NCBI RefSeq assembly: GCF_003946045.1 | Contig: NZ_RHNW01000001.1 | Coordinates: 1 to 64,000, forward strand | Origin: Levilactobacillus mulengensis | GTDB taxonomy: Bacteria > Bacillota > Bacilli > Lactobacillales > Lactobacillaceae | Length of the DNA stretch: 64,000 bases | Direction of reading: 5' to 3' | Shown: positions 17,988 to 26,963 of the stretch, piece after piece | Layout of the letters: every line of letters starts with the position of its first letter | Position numbering within the stretch: position 1 is the first letter of the stretch | Notes under the pieces: model-generated | Seen by the model: only the letters and a program-made list of their open reading frames with translations | Told to the model about the DNA's origin: nothing | The model's database searches: none | Translations under genes and position numbers: made by a program

Positions 17988-18683
17988 GTGATTGCTGGAT
18001 TAAATCAAGAGTTAGCAGAAAATTATGATATACATTTTAAAGATCAGTCGTTGCTTGACGAGGCGTTTACTCAGGCCTCGTACGTCAATGAACACCCGAA
18101 CCAGGGGCTGAAATTTTACGAACGCATCGAATTCTTAGGTGACGCCGTGATGCAATTGGTTGTTTCCAATTACATTTTCCGCCGTTATCCCAAGATGCCT
18201 CAAGGTCGGTTGACCCGGCTACGGGCTGCTATGGTCAACGAACAAAGCTTTGCCAGTTTTGCTCGCGAATGTCACTTTGACCAGTACATTCGCTTAGGTA
18301 AGGGTGAGGAAAAGGCGCAGGCCCGGCAACGGGATTCCCTGCTCTGTGATATCTTCGAATCCTTTGTCGGCGCCCTGTACATGGATCAGGGGCTGGAAAA
18401 AGTTGTGCCATTCGTCACGAAAGTGGTCTTCCCTAAGCTAGACGAGGGCCGTTTCGATGAGTTCTTTGATCACAAGACTGAATTACAAGAACTCGTCCAA
18501 CAAAATGGCCCCGTAGATATCGACTACCGGTTATTAGACGAGGAAGGTCCCGACAACGACCGCGCCTTTATGGTGGCCGTTTACGTGAACGACAAGCAGT
18601 TAGGCGAGGGCCACGGCCATTCGAAGAAGCACGCGGAACAAAATGCGGCGCGCCATGCGCTGGAGAATCTGAAAGTAGAGTAA
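17988..18683 (+). CDS. rnc: Ribonuclease III
   Basis: Double-strand-specific endoribonuclease processing rRNA precursors and structured mRNAs. 231 aa. The RNase III domain carries the signature ERIEFLGDAVMQLVVS and later CDIFESFVGALYMD (metal-binding D/E). A C-terminal dsRBD (about 158-228) ends KHAEQNAARHALENL. GTG start at 17988 after gaggga. It begins the rnc-smc-ftsY operon (12 bp and 1 bp spacings). Its leader carries a long base-paired element, a plausible self-cleavage site (inference). Confidence 0.96.
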   Translation: MIAGLNQELAENYDIHFKDQSLLDEAFTQASYVNEHPNQGLKFYERIEFLGDAVMQLVVSNYIFRRYPKMPQGRLTRLRAAMVNEQSFASFARECHFDQYIRLGKGEEKAQARQRDSLLCDIFESFVGALYMDQGLEKVVPFVTKVVFPKLDEGRFDEFFDHKTELQELVQQNGPVDIDYRLLDEEGPDNDRAFMVAVYVNDKQLGEGHGHSKKHAEQNAARHALENLKVE

Positions 18684-18695
18684 GGATGACTAACG

Positions 18696-21600
18696 ATGCG
18701 GTTAAAGACATTAGAAATTAGCGGGTTCAAGTCCTTCGCGGATAAAACCCGAATTGACTTTTTGCCGGGGATGACCGGCATCGTCGGCCCCAATGGGAGC
18801 GGTAAGAGTAACATTTCCGAAGCGGTTCGTTGGGTCTTGGGGGAACAGTCCGCGAAGAGCTTGCGGGGCAGTAAGATGCCCGACGTTATTTTTGCGGGCT
18901 CAGCCGACCGGCACCCGTTGAATCGGGCAGCCGTGTCGATCACGCTGGACAATAGCGACCACTATTTAAAAAGTGATTACACTGAGTTGACCCTTAGCCG
19001 GGTGCTCTACCGGTCCGGCGACTCGGACTACCAATTGAACGGTCAAAGCTGCCGGTTGAAGGACATCACGGAACTCCTGATGGATTCGGGGATGGGGCAA
19101 GACTCCTTCTCCATCATTTCTCAGGGACGCGTCGAGGCCATTTTCAACAGCAAGCCCGAAGACCGGCGCAACATCATTGAGGAAGTCGCGGGCGTTTATA
19201 AATATCGGAAGCACAAGGAAAAGGCCCAGCGTGAACTGGACGACACCACGGCGTATTTACACCGGGTCGAGGACATCATCGCCGAGCTGGAAGGCCGTGT
19301 GCAGCCGTTAGAGGAGCAGAGCAATCTCGCCCAGGACTATCTGGATCAGCAGGAAAAATTTGCCCTGCTGGACCGGACCCAACTGGTGCGCCAACTCCAC
19401 ACCGAGATGACGCAGAAGCAGACGGCGGATGCCCAGGTCACCGAGAAACAGGACCAGGTCACCACGCATCAGGCTGCCGAGAAAGCCCAGACGACGACGG
19501 TCAATGACCTCAAGCAACAACAGACGGCGTTGCTGGCCACCAAGGATGACCTGCAGGCCAAATTGGTGGCGGCCACACAGCTGGTGGAGCAGCGCCAAGG
19601 ACAGGTCAACCTGTCTGGCGAGCAGCAAAAGCACCAGGACGAGCAACGGCAGCGGTTAGAGCAGCAGCTGACGACCCTGCAGGCGCGGATGACCACCAAT
19701 CGTGAGGCGTTGGCCAAGGCTGAGGCGTCGATTGCCGAGCTGACAGATGCCATGAAGACGGCGAAGAAGGAAGCACGCGAGCTGACCCAGGCCACGGATC
19801 CCCAAGTGATTGCGGGGCTACGGAAGGACCTGGAAGACTTGCGGACGACCTACTTCGATCAAAAGCAAGACGTCGCCAACTGGCGTAATCAACGGCAATA
19901 CTTGCAGCAAAACCAGGAGCGCCTGCAGCAACGGGGGCAACGGGTCGCGCAGCAATTGGCCGAGCTCCAGAAACGGGCACAGTCTGCCGAGACTGAAGTC
20001 CAAGCGTTAACGGCCCAAGCCACCAGTCAGAAGGCCGCGTTAAACGACGCGGAACGGGGACTGGACGCCGAAGCCGGGCTGTACCAACACCATCAAAAAA
20101 CGTATCAAACCCTGCAACACAACTGGCAGGCGGCCTTAGAGGTCTACCAGCGGGCCCAAACCAAGGTGGCCAGTCAACAGGCTTCCTCCGCGGAATACGG
20201 TGGCTTTTACCAAGGGGTTCGGGCCATTTTGAAACAGCGCGACCATTTCCGAGGACTCCTCGGGGCGGTCTCCGAGCTGTTACAGGTCCCAGAACGCTAT
20301 ACCAGCGCCGTTGAATACGCGTTGGGCGGTCAGCTGCAACAGGTCGTGGTCGACGATGAAACGACGGCCAAGGCCGCAGTCGGCTACCTACGCGAGCACC
20401 GCGCTGGTCGGGCCACCTTTCTACCGCTGAGCACGGTGCGCGGCCGGCAAATTGACCGCAACACCCTGCAGCAGTTACACAGTATGACCGGGTATCTAGG
20501 TGTCGGGAGCGAGCTGATCACCATTGATCAATCTGCCGCCAACGTATTGGATTATCTGCTAGGCACTACCATTTTTGCAGCTAACCTGGACACGGCCGTC
20601 GCCATCAGCCAACGGATTCACCACCGGTATCGCGTGGTCAGTCTGGCGGGTGACGTGGTCAGCGCCAGTGGGGCCATCACCGGGGGCCAATCCCGGCAGA
20701 GCCACAGTAGCGTGCTCCGGCAACAACAGGAACTCCAGCAGCTACAAAACAACATTGCTCAAATGCAAAAGTCACTGACCGAGCAAGAGGCTAAAATTAA
20801 AGCCCAACGAGCGGCCTTAACGGCTAGCGAACAGCGAAGCCAGGCCTTTCAGAGCACAATTAACACGCTACAACCACAGTGTCGGCAATTAGACGACCAG
20901 TTGGCCAATGCGCAAACGACCTTAGAACAGGCCAACCGGCAAGTGAAAGCCGCCGAGTTGGAGATTCAACAGGCCCAGGACAGCGACGCGGATGATCAGG
21001 GCAGTCAATTAGCCCAAAAGATCACAACTGGTGAGCAACAGGTCGCCGCAACCGAACAGGCTATCACTGACCTGCAACAGAAGATTTCGATGGTCACGGC
21101 CGAGCAGTCGCAGAAACAAGCGGCCTTGACGGCTAAGCAAACGTGGTTGGCGGGCGCCAAGGAACGCCACCAACAACAGCGCGAGACCATCAAGTCGTTG
21201 CAAGAGGATGTGACCGCCGATGAGGCTACCGCTAAGACGGTAACGACCGGCCTGGCCGACCTCAAGCAGCAGGCCACGTTGACGCCAGCCGATGCGCAGG
21301 CGCAACTGACCCAGGCGAAAAAGGACCGCGAGACGGTGCAAACCGATCTGAACCAGGCCAACGAACAACTGACCACGGTCAACGATGACCTGGCAGCCGC
21401 CGAGACCGCCAATCAACGGACCAGTGGCTTACTGCAACTGGCCAACGATGATTTGCAACAGGCCCAGGTCCAGCAGGCCCGGTTAGCCGCCTTGATCGAC
21501 CAGCAACAGAACCAGTTGGCTGAGAAATACCAGCTGAGTTTAGCCGCCGCCGAGCAAGACGTCAGTGAGTTGCCCGCCGATGAACTGGCCGTGCAGCTTA

Positions 21601-22250
21601 AGCTGTTGAAGCGGGGATTGGATGAAATTGGTCCGGTCAACCTCAACGCCATTGATGAATACAAAGAGGTCAAGGAACGTTACGACTTTCTGACCCAACA
21701 ACGCGATGACCTGGTCACGGCCAAGGAACAGTTGACCACGACCATGACCGAGTTGGATGGGCAGGTCAAGCGCCGGTTCAAGGCCAGCTTTGACCAAATT
21801 GCCGCGAAGTTTACGGCCACGTTTAAGCAGATGTTTGGTGGGGGCAAGGCTGAACTCGTTTTGACCGACCCGACCGACCTGCTGACCACAGGGGTCGACA
21901 TCATGGCGCAGCCACCTGGCAAGAAGTTCCAGAACATGGGGCTCCTTTCCGGGGGTGAACGGGCATTGACGGCCATCACGCTTTTATTTGCGATTTTACA
22001 GGTCCAACCCGTGCCATTCTGTATTCTGGATGAGGTGGAGGCGGCGCTTGACCCGGCCAACGTGACCCGGTTTGCCCGCTACATTCACCAATTTCAAGAT
22101 CAAACGCAATTTATCGTCATCACCCACCGGAAGGAAACTATGGTGCAGGCCGATATCCTTTACGGGGTGACGATGCAGGAATCCGGCGTCTCTAAGATGG
22201 TCGCCGTCGACCTGGACCAAGAAACCACTCAGGAAAGGAAGCAATCCTAA
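18696..22250 (+). CDS. smc: Chromosome segregation protein SMC
   Basis: 1184-aa SMC ATPase, core of the ScpAB condensin that organises sister chromosomes. Walker A GPNGSGKSNI near residue 33; very long Gln/Ala-rich coiled coils; hinge at about 510-660 (GLLGAVSELLQVPERYTSAVEYALGG region and the GDVVSASGAITGG motif). The C-terminal ATPase half has signature LSGGERALTA and Walker B PFCILDEVEAALD. Start ATG after aaggatg. Ends inside the ftsY start (taATG). Confidence 0.97.
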   Translation: MRLKTLEISGFKSFADKTRIDFLPGMTGIVGPNGSGKSNISEAVRWVLGEQSAKSLRGSKMPDVIFAGSADRHPLNRAAVSITLDNSDHYLKSDYTELTLSRVLYRSGDSDYQLNGQSCRLKDITELLMDSGMGQDSFSIISQGRVEAIFNSKPEDRRNIIEEVAGVYKYRKHKEKAQRELDDTTAYLHRVEDIIAELEGRVQPLEEQSNLAQDYLDQQEKFALLDRTQLVRQLHTEMTQKQTADAQVTEKQDQVTTHQAAEKAQTTTVNDLKQQQTALLATKDDLQAKLVAATQLVEQRQGQVNLSGEQQKHQDEQRQRLEQQLTTLQARMTTNREALAKAEASIAELTDAMKTAKKEARELTQATDPQVIAGLRKDLEDLRTTYFDQKQDVANWRNQRQYLQQNQERLQQRGQRVAQQLAELQKRAQSAETEVQALTAQATSQKAALNDAERGLDAEAGLYQHHQKTYQTLQHNWQAALEVYQRAQTKVASQQASSAEYGGFYQGVRAILKQRDHFRGLLGAVSELLQVPERYTSAVEYALGGQLQQVVVDDETTAKAAVGYLREHRAGRATFLPLSTVRGRQIDRNTLQQLHSMTGYLGVGSELITIDQSAANVLDYLLGTTIFAANLDTAVAISQRIHHRYRVVSLAGDVVSASGAITGGQSRQSHSSVLRQQQELQQLQNNIAQMQKSLTEQEAKIKAQRAALTASEQRSQAFQSTINTLQPQCRQLDDQLANAQTTLEQANRQVKAAELEIQQAQDSDADDQGSQLAQKITTGEQQVAATEQAITDLQQKISMVTAEQSQKQAALTAKQTWLAGAKERHQQQRETIKSLQEDVTADEATAKTVTTGLADLKQQATLTPADAQAQLTQAKKDRETVQTDLNQANEQLTTVNDDLAAAETANQRTSGLLQLANDDLQQAQVQQARLAALIDQQQNQLAEKYQLSLAAAEQDVSELPADELAVQLKLLKRGLDEIGPVNLNAIDEYKEVKERYDFLTQQRDDLVTAKEQLTTTMTELDGQVKRRFKASFDQIAAKFTATFKQMFGGGKAELVLTDPTDLLTTGVDIMAQPPGKKFQNMGLLSGGERALTAITLLFAILQVQPVPFCILDEVEAALDPANVTRFARYIHQFQDQTQFIVITHRKETMVQADILYGVTMQESGVSKMVAVDLDQETTQERKQS

Positions 22251-23830
22251 TGGGATTATTTGATATTTTTCGCCGGCGTGCTAAAAAGGAGCCGGCCAGC
22301 GAGGCACCAGCCAGCAGTGAGGCGGCCGTAGACTCTTCTGCAGCGGCAACACCCGCTAGTGAAGCGCCCGTAGCCGCCTCTAGTGCGGCGCCGGTCACCG
22401 CGACCCCGGCAGCAGAAACGCCAGCATCAGCGGCGACTGCCGCGCCTGATGAAAGTTCTGCGGCGGCCAGCGAGGCACCAGTTGCTTCGAGTGCGGCTGT
22501 TGAAGAACCAGCTGAGTCAAGCAGTGCTGCGGAATCTGTGGCATCGTCAGAATCAGCGGCTAGTGAGGCCGAACCAGTGGCGTCGGTCACATCTGAAGCA
22601 CCATCCGAGGATGAAACGGTTACTGAACCAGCAAGTAGTGAAGCCCCAGCCGCGTCAGTAGCAGAAGATACCGATCAACCCGCTGCAACTGAAACGACTG
22701 AAGCACCAGCTACTGAAGCCAGTGAACCAGTAACGACTGAAGAAGCTGAGACGACTCCTGAGTCGGCAACGTCAGTGGAAGCCGCTGAAGCAGAATCAGA
22801 GGAGGTCGCAGCTGAAGAGCCAAAAGAAACTGAGACAGAGACTGAGTCCGCTTCAACCGAACCCGCAGAACAATCCGATGAACAATTGTACGATAAGGGC
22901 CTGGAAAAGACTCGAACGACCTTTGGCCAACGGTTGAACGCCTTATTGGCTAACTTTCGGCACGTGGATGAGAGCTTCTTTGATGATTTGGAAGAAACCC
23001 TGATTGGTGCCGACGTGGGCTTTGACATGGCCGTGAAGCTCAGTGATGAGTTACGCGACGAGGTCAAACTCCAGAATGCTAAGAAGTCCGCTGACGTGCA
23101 AAACGTGGTGGTCGAGAAGCTGGTCGAGATTTATGACGCCGCCGGCAACGACGAGAGCACCGCGCTGAACATGGCAACTGATGGCCCAACCGTGATCCTG
23201 TTCGTTGGGGTCAACGGGGTTGGTAAAACGACCACCATTGGTAAGATGGCCAACCGGTACCACCAGGCTGGCAAGAAGGTCTTGCTGGCCGCTGCCGACA
23301 CGTTCCGGGCCGGGGCAACCGAACAGTTAGACGTCTGGGCCAAACGCGCGGACGTGGACATTGTCAAAGGGAAGCCTCAATCTGACCCGGCCGCCGTGGT
23401 GTTTGATGCCGTTAAAAAGGCTAAGGAAGAGGCTTACGATATTCTCTTTGTCGACACCGCTGGTCGGTTACAGAACAAGGTCAACTTGATGAACGAGCTG
23501 GAAAAAATGAAGCGGATCATTACCCGTGAAATTCCCAGCGCGCCGCATGAAGTTCTCCTGGTGCTGGACGCAACGACGGGGCAAAATGCCTTGACGCAAG
23601 CGAAATTGTTTAAGGAATCCACTGCCGTGACCGGCATCGTCCTGACCAAACTGGACGGGACCGCTCGCGGGGGAATCGTGTTAGCCATTCGCAACGAGCT
23701 CCACGTACCCGTGAAGTTTATTGGGTTGGGCGAACAGATCTCCGACTTACGGCCATTCGACCCGAATGAGTTTGTTTACGGCTTGTTCAAGGGCTTGATC
23801 GACGTGAAGGCGTTGGATAAAAAAGCTTAA
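22250..23830 (+). CDS. ftsY: Signal recognition particle receptor FtsY
   Basis: SRP receptor GTPase, 526 aa. Residues about 15-215 are an acidic low-complexity region rich in Ser, Ala, Glu, Pro and Thr, much longer than the short N-region of many Gram-positive FtsY proteins. It probably forms a disordered, acidic membrane- or translocon-contact segment (inference). The NG domain follows: four-helix N domain, then GVNGVGKTTTIGK (G1), DTFRAGATEQ, DTAGR (G3), TKLDGTARGG (G4) and the C-terminal GLGEQISDLRPFDP. Start overlaps the smc stop. Confidence 0.95.
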   Translation: MGLFDIFRRRAKKEPASEAPASSEAAVDSSAAATPASEAPVAASSAAPVTATPAAETPASAATAAPDESSAAASEAPVASSAAVEEPAESSSAAESVASSESAASEAEPVASVTSEAPSEDETVTEPASSEAPAASVAEDTDQPAATETTEAPATEASEPVTTEEAETTPESATSVEAAEAESEEVAAEEPKETETETESASTEPAEQSDEQLYDKGLEKTRTTFGQRLNALLANFRHVDESFFDDLEETLIGADVGFDMAVKLSDELRDEVKLQNAKKSADVQNVVVEKLVEIYDAAGNDESTALNMATDGPTVILFVGVNGVGKTTTIGKMANRYHQAGKKVLLAAADTFRAGATEQLDVWAKRADVDIVKGKPQSDPAAVVFDAVKKAKEEAYDILFVDTAGRLQNKVNLMNELEKMKRIITREIPSAPHEVLLVLDATTGQNALTQAKLFKESTAVTGIVLTKLDGTARGGIVLAIRNELHVPVKFIGLGEQISDLRPFDPNEFVYGLFKGLIDVKALDKKA

Positions 23831-23837
23831 CTAAAGG

Positions 23838-23875
23838 AAACGACCACGCCGATGAAATTTGGCGCGGTCGTTTTT
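23838..23875 (+). terminator. ftsY operon terminator
   Basis: Stem aaacgacc-acgcc / ggcg-c-ggtcgttt with following T-run; ends the rnc-smc-ftsY transcript. Confidence 0.85.
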
Positions 23876-23905
23876 AAATTTTATCCAAGTAAAAATAGAA
23901 TATTA

Positions 23906-23950
23906 AAATTAGCGTTGTAAAATCTCAATCAGCTCTACAACGCTAATTTC
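23906..23950 (-). terminator. GNAT gene terminator
   Basis: Arms attagcgttgta and tacaacgctaat, 12 bp perfect, just past the end of the minus-strand acetyltransferase gene, with T-rich sequence on the minus side. Confidence 0.7.
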
Positions 23951-23957
23951 GTATAAC

Positions 23958-24419
23958 TTAGATTTTTTGAATCAGAATCAAACAGGGATTCCAAGCATCC
24001 CAAAGAGTCGGGAAAATTTCTAACGGTTCGAAGCCCATGGCACGGTAGAAGGCGTTTGTTTGGTCATAGGTAGCATAGTAGCCGGGAGCAACCGTTTTGA
24101 CTTGTAGGTAATCGGCGGTTTGGCGGGCACTAGTAATGAGTTTAGCCATGAGTTGTTGGCCGATTCCTTGATGGTGATAGGCACGTTTGATCCCCATACA
24201 CTGAACTTCTGCAGTGGCGGTGCTAGTCGTGGCGAGATCGATGAAGCCTACGACTGTTTCTCCGTCGCGCGCGACCCATAGCGGTAGAGTGCGGGCAGCG
24301 TCAACGTATTCTATTGTTGAGTCTGGTAAACCGAACCAATCGGGAAGATCGGCGAGAACTTCTTGGACAATGTTAGCCTTGACGCTGGCGTTGGTTTCAC
24401 GCGTGAAAGTGATTGACAT
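23958..24419 (-). CDS. GNAT family N-acetyltransferase
   Basis: 153-aa acetyl-CoA-dependent acetyltransferase. The CoA-binding motif is seen as KRAYHHQGIGQQLM (R/Q-x-x-G-x-G pattern), preceded by a beta strand VVGFIDL. The C-terminal FYRAMGFEPL pattern is common in small-molecule or protein N-acetyltransferases. Substrate cannot be inferred. Ribosome site aggagg on minus. Single-gene unit between convergent and divergent neighbours. Confidence 0.85.
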   Translation of the reverse strand: MSITFTRETNASVKANIVQEVLADLPDWFGLPDSTIEYVDAARTLPLWVARDGETVVGFIDLATTSTATAEVQCMGIKRAYHHQGIGQQLMAKLITSARQTADYLQVKTVAPGYYATYDQTNAFYRAMGFEPLEIFPTLWDAWNPCLILIQKI

Positions 24420-24615
24420 AGTGACATCCTCCTGATGGGTGGAAAATAAGTATGACTTACTTGTTCCAATGGAATAAGTATAATAGTAAGGGACATGGAG
24501 TTCTATCGATTTATGAAAAGTAAGTGAGATAATTTCTAATTTAAATACAATTAATTCACATCAAATGCGATTAATCTGACTTACCATCCAGATTACCCGA
24601 AATCAGCGAAAAAAA

Positions 24616-24644
24616 TTGACGAAACCGCTAAAAATCGGTATTCT
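24616..24644 (+). promoter_or_regulatory. ylxM-ffh promoter
   Basis: TTGACG - 17 bp - TATTCT, about 30 bp before the ylxM start. Confidence 0.7.
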
Positions 24645-24676
24645 GGTAGAGTGTGACACGAACTGGAGGACCAAGC

Positions 24677-25018
24677 ATGGAGATTGAAAAAAATTATCGC
24701 ATTAATTCCTTATTTGCGTTCTACCAGCCGCTACTGACCGCAAAGCAAAATAATTATATGCAGCTGTACTATGGCGACGACTACTCTTTGGGCGAAATCG
24801 CCGAGGAGTTTAACGTCAGTCGGCAAGCGGTTTACGATAATCTGCGACGGACGGAAAAAATCCTCGAAGATTATGAGGGTAAGCTGCACCTCTACCAAGA
24901 ATTCACGGCGCGCAACGACCAGGCTGATGAGATTCAGTCTTACGTGGCGGCCAATTACCCGCACGATGCCAAGTTAAATCGGCTGGTGGCGGGTCTCGAA
25001 AATCTAGAAGAACAATGA
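24677..25018 (+). CDS. ylxM: SRP-associated DNA-binding-like protein YlxM
   Basis: 113-aa UPF0122 protein with a sigma-like helix-turn-helix ([23 protein letters not shown], about residues 35-57). In streptococci YlxM associates with the SRP and modulates Ffh GTPase activity. ATG at 24677 is chosen because it follows ctggagga; upstream in-frame codons lie before the site. The ffh gene follows after 19 bp. Confidence 0.92.
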   Translation: MEIEKNYRINSLFAFYQPLLTAKQNNYMQLYYGDDYSLGEIAEEFNVSRQAVYDNLRRTEKILEDYEGKLHLYQEFTARNDQADEIQSYVAANYPHDAKLNRLVAGLENLEEQ

Positions 25019-25037
25019 AAGTTAGGTGGCAATACGA

Positions 25038-26495
25038 ATGGCGTTTGAAGGATTAACTGAACGACTACAAAACGCAATGCGCAAACTTCGGGGCAAGGGC
25101 AAGGTCTCCGAAAGTGATTTACGCGAAACCATGCGAGAAATTCGGCTGGCCTTGCTGGAAGCCGACGTTAACTTTACCGTGGTCAAGGACTTTGTTAAGC
25201 AGGTCCGCGAGCGGGCAATGGGCGCCGACGTTCTCGAAGGCTTAAACCCTGCACAACAAATTGTGAAAATCGTTGACGAAGAGCTGACCAAGACGATGGG
25301 TGACGAAGCCGTTCCCCTGAACAAGTCGGCGAAGATTCCAACGATCATCATGATGGTTGGGCTTCAAGGGGCCGGGAAAACGACGACTGCCGGCAAGCTG
25401 GCGTTGAAGTTAAAGAACGAAGAAAACGCCCGTCCCTTAATGATTGCGGGCGACGTTTACCGGCCAGCCGCCATCGACCAATTGGTCCAAGTGGCCGCCG
25501 GCATTGACGTGCCCGTCTTTGAAATGGGCACCGACGTGGATCCCGTGGAAATCGTCCGTCAAGGGTTAGCTCAAGCGGAAAAGGACCACAACGACTACGT
25601 GATCATCGATACGGCCGGTCGTTTACAAATCGACGAACAGCTGATGGATGAACTGGCTAACATCAAGGACCTCGCGCACCCAGACGAAATCCTGTTGACG
25701 GTCGATGCCATGACTGGGCAAAACGCCGTGGCCACCGCCGAAGGATTCAACGGCAAGCTCGACGTGACCGGGGTCGTTTTGACCAAGTTGGATGGTGATA
25801 CCCGTGGTGGGGCCGCCTTATCCATTCGTTCCGTCACCGGTAAGCCAATCAAGTTCATCGGGCAAGGTGAAAAGATGACCGACCTGGACGTCTTCCACCC
25901 CGACCGGATGGCGTCCCGAATCTTGGGCATGGGCGATATGCTCTCCCTGATTGAAAAGACCCAAAAAGACTTTGACGAGAAACAAGCCAAGGAGTTAACC
26001 GAAAAGATTCAGGAAAACTCGTTTGACTTTAACGACTTCCTGGACCAAATCGAACAGATTCAAAAGATGGGGCCAATGGATGAGTTGATGAAGATGATTC
26101 CGGGGATGGCCAACAACCCTGCGTTGAAGAATGCTCAGGTCGACCCCAAGGATATGAATCACCTGAAGGCGGTCGTGTACTCCATGACGCCACAGGAACG
26201 GACCAATCCAGACGTGCTGAACCCGTCACGGCGGCGACGCATCGCGGCTGGGGCCGGTCGGCCAATTCATGAAGTGAACCGCATGATCAAGCAGTTCAAC
26301 CAAATGAAGAAAATGATGAACCAAGTTTCCAAGGGGAACATGTCTGGCATGGAACAACTCATGGGCAACTCAGGAATGGGTGGCGGCATGGGCGGTGGTA
26401 TTAGTGGTCGCATGCAAAAGATGGCCATGAACCGCATGACGCGACAAATTAAGAAGAACAAGAAGAAACGGTTAAAGCGTAAGAAGCGGAAATAG
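25038..26495 (+). CDS. ffh: Signal recognition particle protein Ffh
   Basis: SRP54 homologue, 485 aa. N domain, then G domain with GLQGAGKTTTAGKL, DTAGRLQID and TKLDGDTRGG, followed by the methionine-rich M domain (about 300-485) ending in a Gly/Met tract and a strongly basic tail. Binds 4.5S/SRP RNA (not in this window) and signal peptides and docks with FtsY. ATG 25038 follows gttaggtgg at 8 bp; an in-frame GTG four codons earlier overlaps this site. Confidence 0.96.
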   Translation: MAFEGLTERLQNAMRKLRGKGKVSESDLRETMREIRLALLEADVNFTVVKDFVKQVRERAMGADVLEGLNPAQQIVKIVDEELTKTMGDEAVPLNKSAKIPTIIMMVGLQGAGKTTTAGKLALKLKNEENARPLMIAGDVYRPAAIDQLVQVAAGIDVPVFEMGTDVDPVEIVRQGLAQAEKDHNDYVIIDTAGRLQIDEQLMDELANIKDLAHPDEILLTVDAMTGQNAVATAEGFNGKLDVTGVVLTKLDGDTRGGAALSIRSVTGKPIKFIGQGEKMTDLDVFHPDRMASRILGMGDMLSLIEKTQKDFDEKQAKELTEKIQENSFDFNDFLDQIEQIQKMGPMDELMKMIPGMANNPALKNAQVDPKDMNHLKAVVYSMTPQERTNPDVLNPSRRRRIAAGAGRPIHEVNRMIKQFNQMKKMMNQVSKGNMSGMEQLMGNSGMGGGMGGGISGRMQKMAMNRMTRQIKKNKKKRLKRKKRK

Positions 26496-26510
26496 TTTCT
26501 GATAGCCTAA

Positions 26511-26560
26511 GCAGGTTCGAGGATGGCGATGCGTAATCGCTGTGCTGGGGCCTGTTTTTT
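26511..26560 (+). terminator. Terminator after ffh
   Basis: Nested hairpin (cagg...cctg outside, gcgat/atcgc inside) followed by tttttt. Confidence 0.65.
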
Positions 26561-26638
26561 GTTGGATTCAGGGATGTGGCAAGTGTTGACCTAATGGAAA
26601 ATAATGACTGAGTAGCCAAAAGTCATACTGGTGAAAGA

Positions 26639-26686
26639 TTAATGGGGAGGCCGGGCAAGGACCAGTCTTATGGCTAACCCCATTAA
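26639..26686. repeat. Unassigned palindrome
   Basis: Arms ttaatgggg (26639-26647) and ccccattaa (26678-26686) with extra gcc/ggc pairing inside. It lies just upstream of the ATPase promoter, with no T-run. Could be an operator or a hairpin at the end of upstream readthrough. Confidence 0.45.
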
Positions 26687-26705
26687 CTTTTAAATATCTT
26701 TTGGG

Positions 26706-26734
26706 TAGACGCGGTGAAATCATTCCGGTATACT
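26706..26734 (+). promoter_or_regulatory. Promoter of the cation ATPase leader
   Basis: TAGACG - 17 bp - TATACT; the transcript would start near 26741 and run straight into the riboswitch. Confidence 0.55.
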
Positions 26735-26747
26735 GTTCCTAAAGCAA

Positions 26748-26850
26748 CCATAAGGGAGTAACTAGCAGAGCGATTCTGCGGCAATACCCGTCAGCAAGAT
26801 TTCTTTGGAACTGGTGTCCAGCCAGTTGCCAATCCGGGATTGCCTTAAAT
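26748..26850 (+). promoter_or_regulatory. Probable yybP-ykoY type (manganese) riboswitch
   Basis: Contains the two hallmark strings of the yybP-ykoY aptamer: agggagta (26753-26760) and agcaaga (26793-26799). A stem closes around them (ccataagg with tttctttgg, one bulge and G-U pairs). A small hairpin gcagagcgattctgc lies between. The known family controls P-type ATPase genes yoaB (Lactococcus) and mgtA (pneumococcus) by Mn2+-dependent antitermination; here a cation ATPase and an intrinsic terminator follow. The segment between the hallmarks is shorter than usual. A competing long pairing (ggcaat.cccg with cgggattgcc) is also possible. A covariance-model search would settle it. Confidence 0.65.
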
Positions 26851-26853
26851 AGT

Positions 26854-26908
26854 GAGACTTATGTGTGTTCACAATTTATTTTGTGTGCACGCGTGAGTCT
26901 CTTTTTTT
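26854..26908 (+). terminator. Attenuator terminator of the cation ATPase
   Basis: Long stem gagacttatgtgtg...cgcgtgagtctc with several G-U pairs, about 20 bp, followed by seven T. It lies between the riboswitch and the coding sequence, so it must be suppressed for expression. Confidence 0.8.
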
Positions 26909-26963
26909 ACCCCCGAAAATGGGAAGAAAAGGGCTTACGAGCACACCTCAGGAGGAATTGGCA

